Assembly: GCA_963709075.1 (NCBI GenBank)
Contig: CAVPUY010000014.1
Coordinates: 806,001 to 870,000 of the forward strand
Direction: 5' to 3'
Source: Palsa-506 sp963709075
Lineage (GTDB): Bacteria > Actinomycetota > Actinomycetes > Streptosporangiales > Streptosporangiaceae
DNA: 64,000 nt
A program made the translations under genes and the position numbers. The notes under the pieces are model-generated. The model was not told the origin of the DNA, searched no databases, and saw nothing but the letters and a program-made list of their open reading frames with translations. Positions 1 to 9,235 of the stretch are shown piece by piece; the stretch's first letter is position 1, and each line of letters starts with the position of its first letter.

Positions 1-1469
1 GCCTCCATCGCCGACATGAACACCTGATGGCTCCGCGGATCGAACAGGATCCGCTTCAGCTCCTGGATGTCCGCCTGGATGAAGTCGAGCAGCGCCGTTC
101 CGGACTTCGTCCGGATGTCGCGTTCTGCGGCGGCGTTCGATGCCTGGCTGCGCCCGATCAGCTCGGTGACGATGGCCGGATCGGTCTCGATCGGAGCTGG
201 CGCGCCGCCAAACAGCGGCCCGGGAGGACCCTCGTCAGGCAGCGGCCGGATGAAGCCGTCGCGCTCGAGGATGGTCTGCAGCGCGTCCCCGATCAGCGGA
301 TCGGATCTCCCCAGGGCCTCCAGGAGGCCGGCCCGGCTGGCCGGCGAGGCCAGCCTCTGGGTGACGTCGACGAACAGGCGGCCGCCGGCCTCGGCCATCG
401 GCGCGGAGGTCGTCATCTGCCAGAACGACAGCCCGAGGGGCTTCATGGGGTCGGTCATCATCTGCTGATGACCGACGGAGACATAGACGTGGTTCTCCCG
501 GTCGCCGGACTCGGGGATGGGGAACAGCGTGGTGATCGGCCGGCTCTGGACGATCTGGAAGCCATCATCGACCAGGCACCATTCGATGTCCTGCGGGCGG
601 CCGAAGTGCGCTTCGATCCGCCGGCCCAGCCGCGCGAGCCGCACGACCTGCGCATCGGTCAACGCCGGCTGCTCCTGCCGCTGCGGGTCGATCGCCTGTT
701 CCTGCGTCCCGCCAGCCGGCCAGGCGTGAATCGCACGCTGCTTGGCGGCGATCGCCTTGGCGACGACCTCGCCGTCGCGCACCTTGTAGACATCCGGGTT
801 CACCAGGCCGGAGACCAGGGCCTCACCGAGTCCGAAGCTGGCCTCCACGGTGGCGACCTTCCGGTTTGACGTGACGGGGTCGGCCGTGAACAGGATGCCG
901 GCCGCATCCGGGAAGACCATCTGCTGCACGACCACGGCCATCTGGACCTTCCTGTGGTCGAAGCCGTTCCGCAGGCGGTAGGTCACGGCCCGCTCGGTGA
1001 ACAGCGAGGCCCAGCACCGGCTGACGTGCTCGAGGATCGCGGCCGGCCCCACGATGTTCAGGTACGTGTCCTGCTGGCCGGCGAAGGAGGCCGTCGGCAA
1101 GTCCTCTGCCGTCGCGCTGGAGCGGACGGCGTAGGCGGCTTGCTCGCCGAGCCGGGCGAGCGCAAGGGTGATCGCCGCCGCCAGATCGTCGGGGATGGCG
1201 ATCCCCTCGAGGATCCGGCGGATCTCCGCGCTGAGCGTGCGGATCGCCTCCCGGTCGGCGGGGTTCAGGCGCGACAGCCGATCGAGCCGTCCGTCGATGG
1301 ACGGCGCTTCCGCCATGATCCGCCGGAAGGCGCCCGTCGTCACGCAGAAGCCAGCCGGCACGCGGACGCCGTCGATCCGCGAAAGCTCACCCAGGTGCGC
1401 GCCCTTGCCGCCAACGATGGCGACCTGCGTCTGGTCGATCTCCTGGAAACCCAGCACGTAGCTGCACAT
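1..1469 (-). CDS. rph: Rifamycin-inactivating phosphotransferase (Rph), 5' part, runs off left edge
   Basis: Read on the minus strand from ATG at 1469, one frame stays open for 489 codons to the window edge. The protein begins MCSYVLGFQEIDQTQVAIVG and continues with a PEP-synthase-type ATP-grasp domain: GGKGAHLGEL near residue 20, AVRSSATAEDLPTASFAGQQ near 120, then FTADP and QSRPITT. After about residue 330 comes a region with the MTDPMKPLGLSFWQM motif typical of Rph rather than PpsA. Known Rph enzymes are about 860 aa and phosphorylate the C21 hydroxyl of rifampicin using ATP; the catalytic-His swivel domain would lie beyond the edge. A purine-rich GGAAGG ribosome site precedes the start. 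Plain PEP synthase is the alternative, but the N-terminus and middle motif favour Rph. No frameshift is seen here, unlike many neighbours. Confidence 0.82.
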   Translation of the reverse strand, partial: MCSYVLGFQEIDQTQVAIVGGKGAHLGELSRIDGVRVPAGFCVTTGAFRRIMAEAPSIDGRLDRLSRLNPADREAIRTLSAEIRRILEGIAIPDDLAAAITLALARLGEQAAYAVRSSATAEDLPTASFAGQQDTYLNIVGPAAILEHVSRCWASLFTERAVTYRLRNGFDHRKVQMAVVVQQMVFPDAAGILFTADPVTSNRKVATVEASFGLGEALVSGLVNPDVYKVRDGEVVAKAIAAKQRAIHAWPAGGTQEQAIDPQRQEQPALTDAQVVRLARLGRRIEAHFGRPQDIEWCLVDDGFQIVQSRPITTLFPIPESGDRENHVYVSVGHQQMMTDPMKPLGLSFWQMTTSAPMAEAGGRLFVDVTQRLASPASRAGLLEALGRSDPLIGDALQTILERDGFIRPLPDEGPPGPLFGGAPAPIETDPAIVTELIGRSQASNAAAERDIRTKSGTALLDFIQADIQELKRILFDPRSHQVFMSAME

Positions 1470-1828
1470 CTGTCCGCCTTCCCTTCAGCGCTCAGATCAG
1501 GCGGCCCCTCATCTGGCCCCGGCCCCGGGTCGCCATCCGCATCGCCATCGGGCGCGCTGTCGAGGAGCGGAGAATGCAACTGGCACTGGCACTCCGGTCT
1601 CACCGACGACACGCCGCCACCTAATCGAGGTCCGCTCACCTACATCAGGGATACCAGATCCGGCCGGCCGCGGCTCCGCCCTTTGAGCCCGGCTGACCTA
1701 GCCACCGGCCAGGGCCCTGGACAAGATCACGACTGACCGCGACTGACGGCCAAACGTCGGGCGACCACGCGCCGGAATCGGGTCAGGCCAAGGCCAGATA
1801 AATAGAGAGAACCCCAGGTCAGGACGGG
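1470..1828. other. Intergenic region upstream of rph
   Basis: About 360 bases between the rph start and tRNA-Lys. It should hold the rph promoter. I see no convincing ORF and no clear long inverted repeat that I could name as a rifamycin-responsive element. Confidence 0.4.
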
Positions 1829-1901
1829 TGCGCCGCCAGGGACTCGAACCCCGAACCCGCGGATTAAGAGTCCGCTGCTCTGCCAGTTGAGCTAGCGGCG
1901 C
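1829..1901 (-). tRNA. tRNA-Lys (CTT anticodon)
   Basis: On the minus strand the cloverleaf is complete. The acceptor stem is GCGCCGC paired with GCGGCGC, the D-arm is GCTC...GAGC, the anticodon stem GCGGA/TCCGC carries loop CTCTTAA (anticodon CTT), and the T-loop is TTCGAGT. The discriminator base is A and no CCA is encoded. Confidence 0.95.
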
Positions 1902-1976
1902 TTGACCGCAGTGATCGTAGCAGCATCGCCGAGACTGCGCGAAATGCTCTTGTCCGGGCCGGGGGTCTCGGCGCGC

Positions 1977-3372
1977 CTAGTCGCCGAGGTAGCGGCCGAC
2001 GAACTCGGCCGCCCTGGACTGCCGCCCGGTCCTTGCCTCCTGCCGGTCCGCCCAGCTCATCACCTGCAGGCCGGCATTGACCCCGAGCCAGCGCAGTGGC
2101 TCTGCCTCCCACCGCGGCGACCGGTGCCCGACCCAGGGCAGCCGCGTGAGCTCGGAGTCCTTGCCGAGGATAAGGTCAGCGAGGGTACGCCCGGCCAGGT
2201 TAGTGGTCGACACCCCGTCGCCCACGTAGCCGCCGGCCCAGCCGACGCCGGTCGGGGAATCCAGCCCGACCGACGCGCACCAGTCCCTCGGCACCCCGAT
2301 CGGGCCGCCCCAAGCATGCGTGACGGTGACGTCGGCCAGCACCGGGAAGAGCTCCGCCAGCGTGTGCCGCAGCGCGGTGAAGACGGCAGGAGCGCGGTCG
2401 AACGCCGGCCGGACGGCCGAGCCGAGATGGTAGGGAGCCCCCCGGCCGCCGAACGCAAGGCGCCCGTCGCCGGTCCGCTGCCCGTAGATGATCAGGTGGC
2501 GGAGATCACCGAACGTGGGCCTGGCGGCCAGCCCGATCTGGCTCCACGCCGAGTCCGGCAGCGGCGCCGTCGCGATCATCAGCGAGTAGACGGGCACCAC
2601 CGTGCGCCGCTCGCCGGGCAGCTGCGGCGTGTAGCCCTCCGTCGCGCGGATCACGTACCGGGCCCGGACCGTGCCCGACGGCGTCACCAGGCGCCCCGGC
2701 TGGATCTGCGTCACCGGCGTGCGCTCGTACACGGCTGACGCCGCGGCGGCGGACCGCCTCGGCCAGGCCGCGCGCCAGCCTCGCCGGGTGGATGGCCGCG
2801 CAATGCGGCGTGTACGTCCCGCCGAGCACGCCGGCGGCCGCTACCAGGTCGCCGGCCTCGGCCGCGGTCAGCAGCGCCAGGTCGGCGGAGCCGAACCCGT
2901 ATTCCCTGGCCTCGGCCACCTCCGCCGTGGCCCGGTCAAGCTGCGCGGGCGACCGGGCCAGCTGCACCGTCCCGCCCTTGGCCCAGTGGCAGTCGATGCC
3001 CTCGGCCGTCACGGCGGCCGCGACCTCGTCCACGGTCTGCTGCATCGCCCGGTGCATGGCGATCGCCGCGTCCCGCCCGGCCATCCGGGCCAGCTTGCCG
3101 AGCGACGCAGGGAACAGCGCCGAGCACCAGCCGCCGTTGCGCCCGGACGCGCCGAATCCGGCGATCTCGCGCTCGCAGACCGCGATCCGCAGGCCGGGCT
3201 CGGCGCGGGCCAGGTAGTAAGCCGTCCACAGCCCGGTGTACCCGGCCCCGGCGATGGCCACGTCGACGTCGACGTCGCCGGCCAGCGGGCTGCCGGGGGT
3301 GAGGCTGCCCGGCACCGTGTCGAGCCAGAGGGAGAGCTTCCGGTAACCAGCGGTCAGGGACATGCCGCCCAT
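1977..3372 (-). CDS. FAD-dependent oxidoreductase (DAO/OrdL-like), one frameshift
   Basis: The N-terminal part (3372 to about 2735) has the FAD Rossmann signature VAIAGAGYTGLWTAYYLA near residue 37 and the GFGASGRNGGW motif of the DAO (GlpO/amine oxidase-like) family. The C-terminal part (2732 to 1977) is in another frame and carries GWAGGYVGDGVSTTNLAGRT, the conserved C-terminal FAD-contact region. The two halves join cleanly near 2733-2740 if one base is removed, giving about 465 aa, normal for the family. Substrate is probably an amino acid or amine, but is not determinable here. The start could be ATG 3372 or ATG 3363. The gene is divergent from the phosphatase gene, leaving under 60 bases for both promoters. 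Confidence 0.8.
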
Positions 3373-3430
3373 CGTGACAGCCCCGTGCCGCCGGTGCTCA
3401 CCCGCCCGGCGGGTCGGGCATCCTGGTGGA

Positions 3431-4051
3431 ATGCCCGATCACGCGCTCGCCCCGGCGCCGCCGCCGGCGCCCCGCCATCCGTCCGGCCGCTACCGGGTGT
3501 CCCTGGTGTGCCTCGGGAATATCTGCCGGTCGCCGACCGCGGAGGTGGTGCTGCGCCAGGAGCTGGCCCGGGCCGGCCTGTCCGGCAAGGTCGAGGTCGA
3601 CAGCTCAGGTACCGGGGACTGGCACCTGGGCGGGCCGATGGATCCGGGAGCACGGGCGGAGCTCGCGGCGCACGGCTACGACGGGTCGGCGCACCGGGCA
3701 CGGCAGTTCAACAGGTCCTGGTTCGGCGACTACGACCTGGTGCTGGCGATGGACCGGCATAACCTGGCTGACCTGCGCCGGATGGCACCGGACCGGGAGA
3801 CGGCCAGGGACCGGATCCGGCTGCTCAGGTCTTTCGATCCGGCCCTGGCGGCCGGCGCCGCCGCCGGCCTGCGCGGCGCCGATCGCTACGACGGGGACGT
3901 TCCTGACCCGTATCACGGCAGCGCGGCCGACTACGCGCTGGCCTTTGACCTGGTGCAGGCGGCTGCCAGCGGGCTGGTGGCTCAGCTGGCCGGGCTCGTC
4001 GGCCGGGCCGCGGATCGCGGCGCGGGTACCGGCAGCCCGGGCGACCGATGA
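3431..4051 (+). CDS. Low-molecular-weight protein-tyrosine-phosphatase family
   Basis: The P-loop VCLGNICRSPTAE near residue 26 matches the LMW-PTP C(X)5R-S signature, and DPYHGSAADY near the C-terminus supplies the general-acid Asp. Length from ATG 3431 is about 206 aa with a Pro/Ala-rich N-terminal tail; an upstream in-frame ATG at 3362 would overlap the divergent gene's start and is less likely. The stop overlaps the next start (ATGA at 4048-4051), so the two genes are probably translationally coupled. Bacterial LMW-PTPs next to fructosamine-3-kinase homologues are known to act as ribulosamine/erythrulosamine phosphate phosphatases, so a deglycation role is a reasonable inference; protein phosphotyrosine phosphatase remains possible. 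Confidence 0.88.
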   Translation: MPDHALAPAPPPAPRHPSGRYRVSLVCLGNICRSPTAEVVLRQELARAGLSGKVEVDSSGTGDWHLGGPMDPGARAELAAHGYDGSAHRARQFNRSWFGDYDLVLAMDRHNLADLRRMAPDRETARDRIRLLRSFDPALAAGAAAGLRGADRYDGDVPDPYHGSAADYALAFDLVQAAASGLVAQLAGLVGRAADRGAGTGSPGDR

Positions 4052-5063
4052 TCATGCCGCCCCCGCAGTCAGCGGGCTCCGGTCCGGAACTCGCGGCGCG
4101 CATCGGGCGGCTGGCGGGAGCCGAGGTTCGCGAGGTTCACCGGATCGGCGGGCAGCACCGCTGGAGTCATTACCGTGTCGTGCTGGCCACCGGCCGGCTG
4201 GCGTTTGCCAAGGTGAGCGGGCCCCGGGCCTGGGCCAGGAGCTGGCCGCGGTGTTCGAAGCCGAGGCCCGCGGGCTGCGCTGGCTGGCTGAGGCTGAAGC
4301 CGTGCCCGTCCCTGCGGTGCTCGGCTGGGACGCTGCCGGGCTTGCCGTGTCATGGGTGCCGGGCAGCGCGCCGGACCGGGCAGCCGCGGCGCGTTTCGGG
4401 CAGGATCTCGCCCGGCTGCACCTGGCCGGCTCCGCCAGGTACGGAGCGCCCTGGCCCGGGTTCATCGCCAGCCTGCCGCTCGGCAACGACCAGGACGGCC
4501 TCGCCGGGACCGGATCCGGTCGGCCGCACGGTGCTGAATCCCGCGATCGCTCACCTTCTGTGGTGGTCGATCGCGCGATCCACCACATTGATGGCGGCGC
4601 TGGGGAGTGCTGGCCGCGGTGGTACGCCAGCCAGCGGCTGCTGCCGTACGTGCGGCTCGCCCGCGACTCGGGCGAGCTGGACCGCGCCGATGTCCGGCTG
4701 CTCGAGCAGGTCGCCAGCCGGGCCGAGGCGCTGGCCGGGCCGGCCGAGCCGCCCAGCCGCATTCACGGCGACTGCTGGTCGGGCAACCTGCTCTGGTCCG
4801 GCGGCCGGGGATGGCTGATCGACCCGGCCGCGCATGGCGGCCACCGGGAGACCGACCTGGCCATGCTGGCCCTGTTCGGTGCCCCGCACCTGGACCGGAT
4901 CCTGGCCGCCTACCCGGAGACCGCGCCGCTCGCGGCCGGCTGGCGGGCCAGGGTGCCGCTGCACCAGCTGCATCCGCTGCTCGTGCACGTCTGCCTGTTC
5001 GGCGCCGCGTACCGGGAGGCCGCGCTCGACGCGGCCCGCGCGGCGCTCGCCGCCGCCCGGTGA
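4048..5063 (+). CDS. Fructosamine-3-kinase/ketosamine kinase family protein, one frameshift and an inserted repeat
   Basis: The N-terminus reads from ATG 4048 (GQHRWSHYRVVLATGRLAFAK, the glycine loop and Lys). The frame changes near 4215-4225 to GLGQELAAVFEAEARGLRWL, and that frame continues to the stop at 5061-5063. The kinase core is intact: catalytic loop HGDCWSGNLLW and metal site IDPAAHGGHRETDLAML, both characteristic of the fructosamine-kinase family. This family phosphorylates ketoamine adducts on proteins so that they fall off. Between FIASLPLGNDQ and WPRWYASQRLLP, where homologues are nearly continuous, this protein has about 30 extra residues containing VVVDRAIHH; the DNA there is a degenerate copy of the 56-bp palindrome described separately. 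The gene overlaps and is coupled to the phosphatase. Confidence 0.85.
4531..4586. repeat. Degenerate copy of 56-bp palindromic element inside a kinase gene
   Basis: The left arm 4531-4558 and right arm 4559-4586 match the perfect element at 50373-50428 at about 24/28 and 23/28 positions by eye, sharing the core GATCGCGCGATCCACCAC. It lies inside the fructosamine-kinase reading frame and explains an extra loop in that protein. Confidence 0.8.
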
Positions 5064-5087
5064 CGCCGGCCGGGACGGCGCGGCGGG

Positions 5088-5934
5088 CTAGCTCTCGCGC
5101 TTCCAGGTGTTGCTGAATGCGTGGCTGCCGAACAGCGACCCGGGGACGCGAGCGTCGGGCGGCTCGCCTCGGTGCCAACCAGGATGATCTTGCTGTGCTC
5201 CCAGTGGGCCGAGCTGATCCCGCCCTTCTGGCGGCTCTTGTCGGTGACGTGGACGTTCACCGGGCTGATGATGCCGAAGTCGGCCAGCGGCAGGATGCCG
5301 GCCGACGACGGCGCTTCTGAGATCACCTCGGCCGAGCTGTTCTTGCACGAGGGCCCGCCGCAGCGCTCCCACAAGCTGAAACCCTGGCCGTTGCTGATGT
5401 CTTTCAGCACGAGGTTGTACTGCGTCGTGGTGGACCCGCGGAACTGTTGTAGTACACCGATGCGGTCATCGCGTCACCAGGGTTGACGTTGACCGACGAG
5501 ACCGTCTGGATCTGATTGGCCGGGTAGGTCTCCCACCAGGCCGCGTAGACCGGGGTGGTGCCGTTGCAGTCGCCTCGATGCCATCCTGCTGCACGGTCTT
5601 GCTGGTAATCCGTCCAGCCCGACCCAGTGCACAGAGTAAGAGTTCGCCGTGGCCGCGCAGTTGACGGACGGGACCGTGAACGTCGCCTGCACGAAGCGGA
5701 AGCTGCCGCCCGGTGCGCGGGCAGGGCGGCATACGCCGGCCCAGTTGTTGCTGTGCGAGGGGCGCCCGGTCGGGCTCGCGCCGGACACGAAAATCACCGG
5801 ATGCGTATGCAGCCGCCTGCGGCTTGGCCCGGTGCGGCCGCAGCCGCGCTGCCCGCGGGCGCCGCGGCGAATATCACCAGCCCGGACAGGCCGGCCGCGG
5901 CAAGCAGCAGCCGCAGGAGTCGCGCAGTCCGCAT
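5088..5934 (-). CDS. Secreted A4/G1 (eqolisin-like) endopeptidase-family protein, several frameshifts
   Basis: A signal peptide starts at ATG 5934 (MRTARLLRLLLAAAGLSGLV followed by an Ala-rich cleavage region). Fragments in different frames then give, in order, HSNNWAGV, FRFVQATFTVPSVNC, SYSVHWVGLDG and QDGIEA. Later come YNLVLKDIS, NGQGFSLWERC, SSAEVISEAPSS, LPLADFG and the end TWKRES with TAG at 5090. This order (SNNWAGY-like start, W-x-G-x-DG, AEWIxExP-like segment, LAxFG) is the hallmark of the peptidase A4/G1 family. The catalytic Glu would be the one in AEVISEAP. At least three shifts are needed (about 5800, 5600 and 5460). It would be an exported acid-type endopeptidase, or a non-catalytic relative as often seen in actinomycetes. 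Confidence 0.72.
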
Positions 5935-6149
5935 CGGCGCGTCCGCATCTGGTAGGTCCTCTCTCGTCCGGCCCGGATAAAGGTATCCGTCCCGGCGCGT
6001 TGATCGGGCGCTAATCTGCCGCCGCGGGCCGGCTTCAGCCGGCCGGGCTGCCCGGCGCCGCCTCCGGCGCCTGGCGCCGGTCCGCGCTGTCCGGCCTGGG
6101 CGGGCGCCGGGCTCTGCGTCCTGGGCGGGCCCGGGCTCGTGGTCCGGGA

Positions 6150-7858
6150 ACGAGCCCAGTGCCTCAGGCGCCAGCGGGAGGGCAATGCTGAACGTAGCGC
6201 CGCCGCCCGGTGTCGGCTCGACCCGGACCGCGCCGCCGTGCGCTGTCACCAGCGCGGCCACGATCGCGAGCCCGAGGCCGGTACCTCCGCCCTTCCTGGC
6301 CCGGGCCTGGTCGGCGCGGTAGAACCGCTCGAAGACGCGTTCTGCCTGGTCGGGAGTGAGCCCGGGGCCGCGGTCGGCGACCTCCAGGATGACGGCGGGC
6401 GGCGAGTTGGCCGCCCGCGCCGCGGCGGCGGGCCGCCGGCCATCGCCTCGTCAAGCCGTGCCCGACCGGATCCGCACCTCGACCGGGGTGCCGTCCGGCG
6501 TGTGAGTGAGCGCGTTGCTCATCAGGTTGCCGATCACCTGGCGGAGCCGGACCTCGTCGCCAAGCACGATCAGCGCGGCACCCACCCCGACCGACAGGTC
6601 AATGCTGCGGTCCGGGGCTATCACCCGCGCGTCGTGCACCGCGTCGGCGGCGAGCGTGAGCAGGTCGACGGGACGGCTTTCCAGCGGCCGCTGCTGGTCC
6701 AGCCTGGCAAGCAGCAGCATGTCCTCTACCAGCACGCCCATCCTGGATGATTCCTGCTCGACCCGTCGCATGATCCGGTCCAGGTCGGCCTGGGTCAGCG
6801 GGTTCCGGCCGCCGCCGGGGCGGCCGCGAGCCCGGGCGCGGGCCCGCCATGGGACTCCGCGTTAAAAATGCTGGTTGAATCTTTTTCGCTGGTGACGGGG
6901 CGTGCCATTCTCCAGCCCGCCGCGCTGCCGGTAATACTCCGCGAAGCCCCTGATCGCGGTCAGCGGCGTGCGGAGTTCGTGACTGGCATCGGCCACGAAC
7001 TGCCGGATCCGCTCCTCCGACCGGCGGGCGGCGAACTCAGATTCGGCCCGGACGTGAAACGGCGATCTCCATCTGCGAGAGCATCGCGTTGAGCGAGCGG
7101 CCGAGGCGGCCGACCTCGGTCCTGCGCGTCGCGGTCGGGAACGCGGCGGGACAGGTCACCGGCCGCGATCGCCTCCGCGGTCCGCTCTATCTCGGTCAGC
7201 GGCCGCAGGCTGGCGGCGCACCACCGTGATGCCGACGACCGCCAGGCCGACGATCAGTGATCAGGCTCACGATCAGGTCGATGCCGATGAGGTGACCGAT
7301 CGTGGTGTAGATGTCGGTCACGTCCATCCCGACGATCACGATCCCGGTGATGACGGTGCCGTCGGCGGTTTGGAACCGGCGCGGGAAAGCGACCACCCGC
7401 CAGCGGTGGTTGCCAGACACCGCCGTGACGGTCACGCCCTTTCCCTCGTTGGCGGCGAGCCAGGCGGGCGTCGTCGGTACTGCCGGGACCGGCAGGGCAC
7501 GCTCCGGCGACTGCGGGCTGAAGGCCACTCCCGGGCTTATCACCCAGTGCAGGCTGCCGCCGGCGGGCAGCCAGGCCAGTGCCGTGCCGCCGGTCTGGAT
7601 GGTCGGCTGCACCGCCCCGAGCAGGTAGTCCTGGACGATCCGGGGCGACTGGCCGGCGTAGCCCTGCAGCGTGTTGTCAGCCTGCCCGAGCTGGTAGCTC
7701 TTGAGCACCGAGATGCCGGCGATGCTGATCACCGCCAGCGCGACGGCCACCAGCGCCAGCAGCGCCGAGATGAGCTTGACCCGCAGCGGCGTCCGCCCGG
7801 GCAGCTGCCGGACGGCCTGCCAGAAGCCAGCGGTTCCCGACGGCTCGGTCATGATCAT
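6150..7858 (-). CDS. Sensor histidine kinase of the adjacent two-component system, frameshifted
   Basis: The start is ATG 7858, four bases after the response-regulator stop. TM1 lies near residues 28-50 (LISALLALVAVALAVISIAG), followed by an extracytoplasmic sensor region of about 120 aa and TM2 (TTIGHLIGIDLIVSLI). The DHp H-box is readable near 6960-7010 (ADASHELRTPLTAIRGF). The X-region and N-box are readable at 6451-6771 (LVEDMLLLARLD, LRQVIGNLMSNALTHTP), and G-boxes at 6170-6400 (GGGTGLGLAIVAALVTAHGG, GATFSIALPL). It resembles the MprB/TcrY class of actinobacterial kinases. Several frames must be joined, and a short AT-rich stretch near 6858-6915 introduces a TAA between DHp and ATPase domains. 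The 3' end is not certain because no stop follows in the last frame. Confidence 0.78.
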
Positions 7859-7862
7859 CTAG

Positions 7863-8585
7863 CTAGGACGACGGTAGCCTGAGCACGTAACCGACCCCGC
7901 GCAGCGTGTGCAGCAGATGCGGCTCGGCGGAATCGACCTTGCGCCGCAGCACCGATACGTAGGACTCCACGATCCCGGTGTCGCCGCGGAAGTCGTAGTC
8001 CCACACGTGGTCGAGGATCTGCATCTTGGACAGCACCCGGTTGGTGTTGCTCATGAAGTACCTGAGCAGCTTGAACTCCGTCGGCGACAGCTGGATCTGC
8101 GTACCTGCCCGCCACACCTCGTGACTGTCCTCGTCGAGCTCGAGATCGGCGAATTTCAGCCGCGGCGGCGGCTCGGTGCCGTCGCCGCGGGTCCGGCGCA
8201 GCACCGCTCGTATCCGCGCGATGACCTCTTCCAGCGAGAACGGCTTCGTCACGTAATCGTCGCCGCCGAGCGTCAGGCCGCGGATCTTGTCCTCGGTGGA
8301 ATCCCGGGCGGTCAGGAACACCACCGGGATCCTGGCGCCCCCGCCGCGGAGCCGCCTGATCACGTCGAAGCCGTCCATGTCAGGCAGCATGACGTCGAGC
8401 ACGATCAAGTCCGGCCGGTGCCGCTGCGCGGCCTGCACGGCCTCGCCGCCTGCCGCCGCGGTAATGACCTCGAATCCTGCGTAGCGCAGGCTGGCGGAAA
8501 GCAGCTCAAGGATGTTCGGCTCATCCTCGACCACGAGCAGCCTGGCATCCGCCCGCTTGCGCACGTCACTCGCCGGGCTCGTCAT
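7863..8585 (-). CDS. OmpR/PhoB-family response regulator
   Basis: An intact 240-aa protein. The receiver domain shows the acidic pair in VVEDEP (E20, D21), phospho-acceptor D64 in VLDVMLPDMDG, the Thr in FLTARD and Lys in VTKPFSLEEV. The C-terminal winged helix has LSPTEFKLLRYFM and VVxxxVSVLRRKVD-type recognition helix (GIVESYVSVLRRKVD), ending RGVGYVLRLPSS. It is the first gene of a two-gene operon with the histidine kinase. It is close in architecture to MprA/TcrA regulators, which in other actinobacteria respond to envelope stress; the signal here is unknown. The secreted peptidase gene directly downstream of the kinase is a possible target. Confidence 0.95.
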   Translation of the reverse strand: MTSPASDVRKRADARLLVVEDEPNILELLSASLRYAGFEVITAAAGGEAVQAAQRHRPDLIVLDVMLPDMDGFDVIRRLRGGGARIPVVFLTARDSTEDKIRGLTLGGDDYVTKPFSLEEVIARIRAVLRRTRGDGTEPPPRLKFADLELDEDSHEVWRAGTQIQLSPTEFKLLRYFMSNTNRVLSKMQILDHVWDYDFRGDTGIVESYVSVLRRKVDSAEPHLLHTLRGVGYVLRLPSS

Positions 8586-8809
8586 GCTAGCTATGCTCCG
8601 CCTGATTCCTGAACGCTACCTGAATGCGCGCTGTAACACCGCTGGACACCAGCGCGGCCCGCGCAGGCGGGCCGTCCCGCTCGGCCGCCGGCAGGCACGG
8701 CAGCCGCCGGCCAGGCAGCCCGCCGGCCAGGCAGGCCGCCCAGGCCAGGCAGGCCGCCAGGGCACGCCCAGAACCGCCTGGGCCCGGCCGGTGCCGCCCG
8801 CCGTCTCGT

Positions 8810-9043
8810 TCAGTCGCCGGCCTTGCCCGCCGGACCCCACTGGGAGATCGCCGCGGATCGGGAGCATACGCCGAGCTTCGCGTAGATCCGGTTCACGTGG
8901 TTCTTCACGGTTTTCTCCGCGAGGACCAGGCTGGCCGCGATCTGGCCGTTGGATTGGCCTGCCGCGATGAGCGTCATGATCTGGGATTCGCGGGCGGACA
9001 GTCCCGCAGGGTGCGACGCCCCGTTCATGCTGCCGGTCCTCAT
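8810..9043 (-). CDS. Small LuxR-type helix-turn-helix protein
   Basis: From ATG 9043, with a CGGAGG ribosome site seven bases upstream, the product is 77 aa and almost only a GerE/LuxR DNA-binding domain. It reads LSARESQIMTLIAAGQSNGQIA, then VLAEKTVKNHVNRIYAKLGV, then a short tail. A receiver or sensor domain is absent, so it is either a stand-alone DNA-binding protein or the remnant of a longer NarL-type regulator. A longer TTG start at 9115 is possible but has no good ribosome site. Upstream there is an ample intergenic region up to the LCP gene end. Confidence 0.8.
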   Translation of the reverse strand: MRTGSMNGASHPAGLSARESQIMTLIAAGQSNGQIAASLVLAEKTVKNHVNRIYAKLGVCSRSAAISQWGPAGKAGD

Positions 9044-9235
9044 CGGAAACCTCCGGCTGTGCGGCCATCCGCAGCGGGTTGCGCATGGTGACGAATATGG
9101 CTCAAGTGAATGCAATGGTCATACATTCTCATAGCGCGCGCATGTACGCATGATGTACCGCGTTGCTGCCTGGCTGCGCCACGCCACGCCGGGCCGGGCC
9201 GGGCCCCTTCCGGCCCGGCCTCGCGGCCCCTGGCC

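Noticed and set aside
27..869. A 280-codon plus-strand frame at the left edge
   Set aside because: It is antisense to the rifamycin phosphotransferase, whose motifs are unmistakable; composition is shadow-like.
1600..1700. Rifamycin-responsive inverted repeat upstream of rph
   Set aside because: I looked for a long inverted repeat but saw none that I could identify with confidence.
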